From: Geosiphon pyriformis
Taxonomy: Eukaryota; Glomeromycota; Glomeromycetes; Archaeosporales; Geosiphonaceae
Assembly (NCBI GenBank): GCA_016748015.1
Contig: JAAOMT010000193.1
Location: 1 to 64,000 of the forward strand
Direction of reading: 5' to 3'
DNA: 64,000 nt
The notes under the pieces are model-generated. The model made no database searches and was not told the DNA's origin. It worked only from the letters and a program-made list of their open reading frames with translations. How positions within the stretch are numbered: the stretch's first letter is position 1; each line of letters begins with the position of its first letter. This document shows, in pieces, positions 57,503 through 64,000 of the stretch. The position numbers were made by a program, and so were the translations under genes.

Positions 57503-59632
57503 TCATTGAGATGATGGCGAATTTTTCTGATAAAAGTCAAACAATGAAAAATTTGAGCGAGTACTTTGCCGGGATTGATTGTGAAAACGTCCTAAACTTT
57601 TATGATCGCCCAAGATCGTTTTGCGCTTTGACTTACTCTTTGCATCACTTCTATTGTGACTTTTTTCCTTGATTTTAGTGACACTCAAGCAAAAATCTAT
57701 ATGTGTACTCATTCGTAATTCCGAAAGCCCAGAAAACCTTGCGTTACATATGGGACATTCCCAATTAACATCGTTAGAAGCATCTGACTGTACTCGATCC
57801 GTGCATACATTTTTGGTAAATGCTTCCATAAATGACGAAAACCTCAAAGAATTTTCGTTGGATTTTATTTGATGAGTCTTCACATCACGCGTATTGTGGG
57901 AAGATTCAAAGAGTGTGAGGTCTTGTGAATCAAGGTTTTCCAATGCACAATTGATGTTTGTCTCTTTCACGATATTATTGTCATGAGGGTGGCTTTCGAT
58001 GCACAATTTTTTCTGAGAACTACTGTCTTGTAAGGGAAAATACCTTTTAACTCCATGCTTGGACCCCTCATCACGATTACGCAAAGTTGACAAACGAAGC
58101 CCCATGAGTCGTAAGTCAAGCGGAAATTCAGCTTCCAATATCTGCTTTCCATAATAAAACAAATCTTCAGCACTATGAATATACTTGGGGATTGTCTTTG
58201 CTCTAGTAAATAGCTTGAAGGAAGTTAATTTCAGCTTAAGAGAAATGTTTCTCCCCTCCAAATTTTCGGTGACAAGATCTTCTGCCAAGTGAGCTGCCAA
58301 CTCGCGAAGTTTAATTTCTAAATCTTCGGTTTTGTGTAATGGGGCAAATGTTCTCTCAACGCTTATGCTCTTTCGATTCCATTCTACAGACACTTCAATC
58401 GAGCCAATACCTAATGCCACGCGAGCGAGAAAATTGAAAGAGGTCTCCGAAAAGAGCTTGTATACAATCAAGAGTTTATTATATAAATCGCCGCATGTCT
58501 TGATCTCGAGTGCATTCAAAATTCTTTCAGTAACTCTCCCAATCCCACCAATTTTGCGAATGGACAGTTCCTTTATAAAATCTAGCACAGCTTGGCGATT
58601 ATGTGGAAGCTGGTATTGACCATTTGGCTTGTTCATATCTGAACATATCTTAGCTAGCATCTTATTAGGTCCAATTCCAGCGCTAGCTGTAAGGTGTGTT
58701 TCTTTGAATATTTGATCACGAATTTGTTCAACAACTTCGGCAGATGTTAGATCAGTTTCATCCAAGTAACCGGTAATATTAAGATAAGCTTCATCTAAAC
58801 CCATCGAGCAAAATTCTGGATCATACCTAGCCAAGATTTCCTGAACTTGCTTTGATACAGCGGTGTACTTTTCGAAATGGCAGGGCACTATTATAATTTG
58901 GGGACATAACTTCTTAGCAATAAATCCGGGCATCGCACTACGTACACCGTACTTTCTAGCCTCATAATTTGCGGTTGATAACATTGACATTCCACCAACT
59001 CCCAATGGTTTCCCACGTAAATCTGAATTGTCACGTTCTTCCACAGAAGCGTAAAAAGCATCCATATCAATGTGAACTATGGTTTGTGACATGTCACGAA
59101 GGCTCTCATACTCTTGCAGTTTTGCATTAATGATTTCCGAATTTGTAGATAAATCCATGTCCTTTAAGGTTTTGTATTTTCTTAGCATCTCCTCAATTTT
59201 CACAGATAAAGCAGCATCTTTTTTCGCCTCGTTTTCAAAAAATGCAGAGCCCTTGGAAGCTTCATATATTATTGTGTTAACTTTATCCTTATCCACCCCT
59301 TGTAGACCCGCTTTGGTAGCAGCTAATCCTGATATTCTGGCACGCAAAGACTCATTTTCATCGTAGACTTTCAAGTCTTGACTAGGATTCGAAAATATGT
59401 TGCAGTCTTTTCGTGCTAACGCCTCTTGTGTTGGCGCTGCTGCTTCAGCCGTGGGAATGAAACAGTTTGAAGTTTCTAAAAGGCTACCATGGTCTTCAGA
59501 GCTTCTTGCAGTTTCAATAATCGAAGTAGTGCACTCTTTTCCCTTGGTTGACGATGTCTTAAGCCCATATTCTAGTGTAGAATTTTCTTCGTTATCGAAA
59601 ACATTTAATTGGGCTTGGAGCTCTTCAGCCAT
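57503..59632 (-). CDS. POLK: DNA polymerase kappa (Y-family translesion polymerase)
   Basis: 709 residues in a single exon. The protein copies past minor-groove and other lesions. The N-terminal region (about 100-180) has the kappa-specific N-clasp pattern with AGLQGVDKDKVN and IIYEASKGSAFF. The catalytic core has HIDMDAFYASVE (D189, D191), GGMSMLSTANYEARKYGVRS, GFIAKKLCP and SMGLDEAYLNIT (D280, E281), then AGIGPNKMLAKI and IGGIGRVTERILNAL in the thumb. The little finger spans about 415-515. C626/C629/H644/C648 form a UBZ-type ubiquitin-binding finger. The C-terminus NFSLFDFY (694-701) resembles a PIP box. It is convergent with VPS36. The start fits: an upstream TAA lies in frame and the first Met precedes an acidic leader. 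Confidence 0.95.
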   Translation of the reverse strand: MAEELQAQLNVFDNEENSTLEYGLKTSSTKGKECTTSIIETARSSEDHGSLLETSNCFIPTAEAAAPTQEALARKDCNIFSNPSQDLKVYDENESLRARISGLAATKAGLQGVDKDKVNTIIYEASKGSAFFENEAKKDAALSVKIEEMLRKYKTLKDMDLSTNSEIINAKLQEYESLRDMSQTIVHIDMDAFYASVEERDNSDLRGKPLGVGGMSMLSTANYEARKYGVRSAMPGFIAKKLCPQIIIVPCHFEKYTAVSKQVQEILARYDPEFCSMGLDEAYLNITGYLDETDLTSAEVVEQIRDQIFKETHLTASAGIGPNKMLAKICSDMNKPNGQYQLPHNRQAVLDFIKELSIRKIGGIGRVTERILNALEIKTCGDLYNKLLIVYKLFSETSFNFLARVALGIGSIEVSVEWNRKSISVERTFAPLHKTEDLEIKLRELAAHLAEDLVTENLEGRNISLKLKLTSFKLFTRAKTIPKYIHSAEDLFYYGKQILEAEFPLDLRLMGLRLSTLRNRDEGSKHGVKRYFPLQDSSSQKKLCIESHPHDNNIVKETNINCALENLDSQDLTLFESSHNTRDVKTHQIKSNENSLRFSSFMEAFTKNVCTDRVQSDASNDVNWECPICNARFSGLSELRMSTHIDFCLSVTKIKEKSHNRSDAKSKSKRKTILGDHKSLGRFHNQSRQSTRSNFSLFDFYQKNSPSSQ

Positions 59633-59960
59633 TTAATCGTAAAACTCTAATATAATGAATATAGTGCTGGAATCCTGGCTTCTAAACAAAACGCGAACAA
59701 AATTGTTAAACTTTTTTTTGTGCAATTAATAAAATACATTGCGAAATTATATTTTAAGTTTAACATATAAGGAAACAAAACACGAGAATTATGACTTAAA
59801 AACAATTTATATTGATCAGCTTTGAAGATTTAGGCAAAATTTGATAATGTAGATAGGCATGTAAAAACAGGATAGTTTTATTGGAGCAAATATTATGGGC
59901 TCTAACTCTAAGGATCATATATTTTTCCCAGATAATACTTTGATCTTTCAATTTTAGCTT
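59633..59960. promoter_or_regulatory. Intergenic region upstream of POLK
   Basis: This 328-bp AT-rich gap lies between the POLK start and the end of the next minus-strand gene. It must hold the POLK promoter and the 3' end signals of the G-patch gene. I see no distinct motif beyond an AATAAA-like element on the plus strand near 59728. Confidence 0.4.
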
Positions 59961-60884
59961 CTAGCGATTCATATAAGCAATCATATTGATTCGTTGCTTC
60001 CTATTCTTCTCTTCCTGCTGAGCTGTTTCTTTAGCACTCAAAAGTCTCTTGCCGCCCTGTGGCAGTTTATCTTCTTGCTGCCCACCAGTTCCAGCAATAG
60101 TATCACTAATGTATACTTTCTTCGAATTAAGTGAGCTTGAAGCGGTAGATTTGGACTTCACACCAATACCCGATCGATCACTTTTCCATTTTGTAAATAC
60201 TGGTAATCTCCTGCCTTGTTCATTGACCCCCAATCCCTTTTCATAACTCCATCCTTGACCACGAAGCATACGAAACCCAATGTTTGTCTCATTAAGGACC
60301 AACGGATCAACTGGAACTTGTGCTTCAGGTGTATAAGACATCAAATGGGCGGTCCCACGTAGGTGTTGTTCGACCGTATGTGATGGAATATGAATAGAAC
60401 AACTTTCACAAAACCATGTATCTTTACCTTGATTATCACTTGAGTAAAATGAGGATTTAGTGATAATTGAAGTTGTTGGCATTAAATTGGCATTAATTGA
60501 TGATTTATTGTGGTCTGTCATTGAAGACTTTTTTTTTGCTGCGCTAGAAACTGGGGATTGAATATGGCCCACAAATTTCTTGTATGATCTTGTTGGATTA
60601 CGGGTGTTATTAGTTTTTGATATTGAACTTTTTTGGTCAAGAGAAAAACTATGATCACTAGAAAAATCGGTACTACTCTTATTACTTGGAGGCAAAGATA
60701 TCACGCTTTGATAAAAGTCGGAAATGCTCTCAGCACTATTTATGACTTTAGTTGTTGGTTCTTCAAATACGGAAGTTTCGTCATCTTGTTCGAGAGAAGT
60801 ATCAGTTTGAGAGCTCACTGTGGAAGGAACAAACATAATCCGTTTTGGAAGTGAAAGCTCATTTGGAGGGGGTGAAACTGACAT
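59961..60884 (-). CDS. Zinc finger and G-patch protein, GPANK1-like
   Basis: 307 residues, single exon. The first 155 residues are Ser-rich and probably disordered. A U1-type C2H2 finger spans C159/C162/H174/H180 (WFCESCSIHI to HLRGTAH). A G-patch follows at about 200-243 (IGFRMLRGQGWSYEKGLGVNEQGRRLPV, then RSGIG). The C-terminal tail is basic and rich in Gln/Lys. The finger plus G-patch order resembles the C-terminal half of animal GPANK1; ankyrin repeats are not visible here. G-patch proteins often activate RNA helicases, so an RNA-processing role is likely but unproven. Confidence 0.85.
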   Translation of the reverse strand: MSVSPPPNELSLPKRIMFVPSTVSSQTDTSLEQDDETSVFEEPTTKVINSAESISDFYQSVISLPPSNKSSTDFSSDHSFSLDQKSSISKTNNTRNPTRSYKKFVGHIQSPVSSAAKKKSSMTDHNKSSINANLMPTTSIITKSSFYSSDNQGKDTWFCESCSIHIPSHTVEQHLRGTAHLMSYTPEAQVPVDPLVLNETNIGFRMLRGQGWSYEKGLGVNEQGRRLPVFTKWKSDRSGIGVKSKSTASSSLNSKKVYISDTIAGTGGQQEDKLPQGGKRLLSAKETAQQEEKNRKQRINMIAYMNR

Positions 60885-61015
60885 TATTTCCTATGGTTGA
60901 AAAAGGCTGATAGTTCTCACTTAAAACAAAACTATAGGTTTTAGTGTAACAGATTAGTGATAACTAATAAGATCAACCAATTTGGAATTTCTTTCTTATA
61001 TTTCTTTAAAATTTT
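60885..61015. promoter_or_regulatory. Divergent promoter region between the G-patch gene and NDUFS4
   Basis: Only 131 bp separate the two start codons, so the two genes probably share a bidirectional promoter. It is AT-rich. I see no clear TATA box, and the sequence gives no specific regulator. Confidence 0.6.
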
Positions 61016-61893
61016 ATGGCGAAACTTGTTTCTAGACCCCTTCTTCATTCCTCCAGGTCTTTCGCCACTTTTTTTCTTTCTTCCAAATTTCCTAGCATAT
61101 TTCAAAGATTCAGCTCAACAAATGTCTCTAGAAATAAAGCGTCTAGCGACGCTTCTAGAGAACCCACCGAAGTCATTAAATCTGATGAGATAACTGGCCA
61201 TGTAATCCCAGCAGATGCTGTCTCAGGTGCACCTGAAGAGATACGCTACCGCACTGCCCGTATTTACAAGCCTTCTAGGACGGCGATGCAATCTGGCACC
61301 CACGGCACAAAATTATGGAGACTTGACTTTGACGTTCTTGAAGGCGGCATGTGGGAAAATCCTCTGATGGGGTGGGTTAGCAGGTGAGTTTTTAGTTCGA
61401 GAGTATAAGGGTGCTTAAATCGGCAAATCCTGACAAAGGCTTTATTGAATCCGAGAAGGCAATATAAAAGAGTCATGGAAAACAATTGTTTTAATTTCAA
61501 TTGGTGGTCTGGTTTTGAAAAATAAAATTTTGTACATTAAGATAACCTAATGTCGAGTTGTCTCAAAAGATAAAATTCTTTGGCGACACTAAATTTATAA
61601 TAATTCTAATTTTCATGAATCAAATTTTAAGTGCTGACTATTTACACGCATTACAAATGAAATTTCCATCCAAGGAAGATGCGATTCATTTCGCTGAAAA
61701 ACAAGGTATGTAGTTGGTGCTGTTTTAAAATTTTGAAATCAAATCCCTCACAGTAAGCATTTATGGCAATCTCTTTATTAAAGGATGGGATTATTACGTT
61801 CAAGAATCAAAAGAGCCATTGTTTCGAGTTAAAAGTTACGCCAATAATTACAAATATTCACCTGGAAAATTGAGACTAATAAAGACAAAATGA
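61016..61893 (+). CDS. NDUFS4: NADH dehydrogenase Fe-S protein 4 (NDUFS4, complex I)
   Basis: This is an 18-kDa accessory subunit of the N-module of mitochondrial complex I. Three exons fit, 61016-61383, 61632-61705 and 61784-61893, giving 183 residues with GT-AG introns of 248 and 78 bp and matching phases. The N-terminus (KLVSRPLLHSSRSFATFF) is Arg/Ser-rich, lacks acids and looks like a mitochondrial presequence. The family domain shows RTARIYKPSRTAMQSGT, WRLDFDVLEGGMWENPLMGW, FPSKEDAIHFAEKQGWDY and the C-terminal SYANNYKYSPGKLRLIKTK. It is convergent with the AlkB gene, with stops 45 bp apart. Confidence 0.94.
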
Positions 61894-61937
61894 AGAACAG
61901 TAATATTCCAGGGGAAAAGTTGAAATTTAAAATCTCA

Positions 61938-62690
61938 CTAAATTAATTGACGAAAAGTCAAACTTATTCTGCCTTCAATCACCCTCTTTTGCTTGGGAAT
62001 TGAATGTTTCCAATATAATTGTGTTTTTCCTTTCATCACAAGCAAGGACCCATCTTCTAGTACCCATTTTTTAGTGAGTTTCCTATCATTCTTATTTTTG
62101 AAAACTAAAGCCCTTTGCGAACCCAAGCTCACACAAGCGATCACACCATCAGGTACCAATCCTTTTTCGTCATCAGAATGCTCACCGATAGAATCTTCAC
62201 CATTTTTATACCAGTTAAGTAAAACAAAGTTGAACTCTACCCTAAGTATTTTTTCAATTTTTTCCTTTATTATTTTCACGGTTGGTGGATACTCAACCGC
62301 GTCAACGCTAGCCGTAGTTCCTGAATACCGATATACTTTTCCCGAATCAGATCCAAAGGAGCATGTTTTTCGTGCTGCATATGCTGGGCGGCCAAACATT
62401 ATAAAAGTGGGACGCCTCCAGTAAGGTAATAACGAGAGTTCTCGATAATATGAATTGCTTTCTTTAGAAGATAAGCCTATGTCAGTATAGTATAATACTT
62501 GGGCGTTTGGAAGCTCAAGATCAACAAAAGGGATGGTATCATTATTATGCGTTAGTTTTGGCTTCTTGTTACTTTGGTCAATCGTTTCTTCTTTCTTTTT
62601 GAAAAATGTCTTAATACTGCTTTGAGAGTTTCGGTCAGCGCTGATTGAAGCCGCAAAACTAATAGACCGTTTCATACTCTGGAGTAGCAA
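61938..62690 (-). CDS. AlkB-family DNA dioxygenase (ALKBH2/3-like)
   Basis: 250 residues, single exon. It is an Fe(II)/2-oxoglutarate enzyme that would reverse 1-methyladenine and 3-methylcytosine in DNA. Ligands are H171 and D173 (EHSDDEKG) and H229 (WKHSIP); R241 and R247 (RISLTFR) bind 2-oxoglutarate. WRRPTFIMFGRPAYAARKTCSFG and YKNGEDSIGEHSDDE fit the ALKBH2/3 group. Near the N-terminus QSSIKTFF (23-30) is a canonical PIP box followed by KKK. The start at 62690 has alternatives at codon 6; both keep the PIP box. Confidence 0.92.
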   Translation of the reverse strand: MLLQSMKRSISFAASISADRNSQSSIKTFFKKKEETIDQSNKKPKLTHNNDTIPFVDLELPNAQVLYYTDIGLSSKESNSYYRELSLLPYWRRPTFIMFGRPAYAARKTCSFGSDSGKVYRYSGTTASVDAVEYPPTVKIIKEKIEKILRVEFNFVLLNWYKNGEDSIGEHSDDEKGLVPDGVIACVSLGSQRALVFKNKNDRKLTKKWVLEDGSLLVMKGKTQLYWKHSIPKQKRVIEGRISLTFRQLI

Positions 62691-62955
62691 AACAAAATTA
62701 TGTTTAATATTTAACTAATTAATATCACATCAAAACAATCGAAAATTATTAAATATATGTTATAAGGTGTGGATGAATCTAGTTGTAACAACCTGTTACA
62801 TGAAACAACCTCGAAAATAGCTTCAATTAGGATCGGAAATTTTAATAAATTTTAAAAAAATAACATGTAATAATGATGTGTATTATTTATTATTATTGGA
62901 CAAATTAAAGTTGGATCATTAATTTCACTAGAAATAAATGCAATGTTTAATTTAC
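62691..62955. other. Intergenic, upstream of the AlkB gene
   Basis: 265 bp of AT-rich sequence with no gene visible. It should include the promoter of the minus-strand AlkB gene. Confidence 0.4.
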
Positions 62956-63207
62956 CTAATTTTGACATCTTGCATTATTGTGTCCTGAAAGACCACATCT
63001 ACTACAAGTGTATTTTGTGCGTGGTTTTCTTTTTTTTTCAGTAGCAGACTTATAACATTTGGTTTTTGGGTGTTCTTTATGTCGTGATACTAATGGATTT
63101 TCAACTTGCTCAAGCTTATTTTCTTTTATTGGCATCATTAACTTGATTGTTTTCCAGGACTTGGTCTTGATTTTGAAGTGTAGGCACCACTTTTTTATGT
63201 TGGCCAA
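62956..63207 (-). pseudogene. C-terminal remnant of a zinc-knuckle (MULE/SWIM-like) protein
   Basis: 83 codons end in the CCHC knuckle CSRCGLSGHNNARC, preceded by NPLVSRHKEHPKTKCYKSATEKKRKPRTKY. The arrangement matches the C-terminus of transposase-derived FAR1/MULE- and SWIM-type proteins that are numerous in this fungal group. Upstream (63208-63340, minus strand) a related Trp/Leu-rich stretch is interrupted by stops. There is no transposase core in the window, so it is a relic or a 3' exon of a gene running out of view. Confidence 0.6.
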
Positions 63208-63340
63208 TAAATTGCCTTAACCATATTATCATCTTACTATGATTGTTATGTTTAATAGCGAGCTGAGCAGTCTGTTATGCAAGTTCTCACACTTCACCAT
63301 ATTTTTGTTTTCTCTGTGCTGCAAAATGTAAAACATTGGT

Positions 63341-64000
63341 AATGGTTTTAAGTATAGTTAAAGGATTTGGAATTATTATTTTATCAGAAGAATTTTTACA
63401 GTTTTTTAATTTGTAAAGCAAAAAACTTTAGTAACTAAATTATTATTTGAATGTGAAATTTTACAATTTTTGAATGTAGCATTACTTGAAAATAATGGTA
63501 ACAAACAATACTATAAGGTATATTAAACAAGTATAAACAAAGATAAAAAACAGAATTAACAATTATAATAAAATATAAATGTTTGGTGTTTTCTGGTTAT
63601 AGGTCTATAATCTTCTATACTTTTTTAATGTTTTTTTATTGACTTCAACAACCATTAATTTCAATAAAATTTGTTTTATGTTATACAGATTCTCAATGAA
63701 ATCACTTATTATATTAGGACTAGAATTCTAAATATCAAAATATTATTAAATAAATGACTTGAAAAAGTACACTAAGAAATAAATTTTCTTACTTTATTAT
63801 AAATATTAATATTCAATAATAATTGACTTATAATAAAGTATAGGTATTGTGCCATTTCTAAATGTTCTATGGATAAGATATAAAATATTGAGTTATTTGT
63901 TTATTAATCTTAAAAAAAAAATTATGGCCAATTGACATAATTTTTATATAAAATAAAAGTGTATAATATTTAAAAAAACGATTTTATTCTGTCTTACTTT
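63341..64000. other. AT-rich tail of the window, no supported gene
   Basis: About 660 bp with no open frame of useful length on either strand and no LTR or LINE motif that I could trace. Confidence 0.5.

Noticed and set aside
58332-59636. Plus-strand ORFs over POLK (58332-58619, 59079-59366, 59397-59636)
   Set aside because: Shadows of the well-supported 709-codon minus-strand gene.

Overview
The window looks like a repeat-dominated, AT-rich contig from an arbuscular mycorrhizal (Glomeromycota) fungus, most likely Rhizophagus or a close relative. The evidence is short-intron fungal housekeeping genes on the right, and LINE and zinc-knuckle families on the left that I recognise from that group. 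The species call is inference; no search was run.

Positions 1 to about 42.55 kb are a nest of Ty3/gypsy-like LTR retrotransposons. Element D (+) is the oldest host. Element A (+, 905-11094) sits in D's 5' LTR. Element C (-) sits in D's reverse transcriptase (16554-38314). Element B (-, 20879-31325) sits inside C, and a solo LTR of another family (E, 18416-19389) sits in C's integrase region. LTRs begin TGTTAC and end GTAACA (some mutated), and insertions are flanked by 4-bp near-duplications. Each internal region is about 8.4 kb in the order gag, protease, Cys-rich module, acidic linker plus dUTPase, reverse transcriptase, RNase H, integrase, and an extra ORF of about 220 codons (ORF3) before the polypurine tract. 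All copies carry stops or catalytic-site changes. A 20-N gap at 22435-22454 is flanked by an exact 305-bp duplicate and is almost certainly an assembly artefact.

Positions 42.55-53.75 kb are older and even more AT-rich. They hold a decayed D-type LTR piece, a minus-strand LINE relic with an (A7T)n-like tail, a decayed solo LTR and a nearly full-length plus-strand LINE (47.34-53.73 kb). The LINE's RT and RNase H catalytic acids have changed to Asn or Lys by G-to-A changes.

Positions 53.75-64 kb are gene-dense: VPS36 (+, ESCRT-II, with a probable U12-type AT-AC intron), DNA polymerase kappa (-), a G-patch/zinc-finger protein (-), NDUFS4 (+, mitochondrial complex I), an ALKBH2/3-like DNA repair dioxygenase with a PIP box (-), and a relic of a zinc-knuckle protein (-). 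Two of these genes act in DNA-damage tolerance or repair and both carry apparent PCNA-binding motifs, but the genes are separately transcribed and no operon-like unit is implied.
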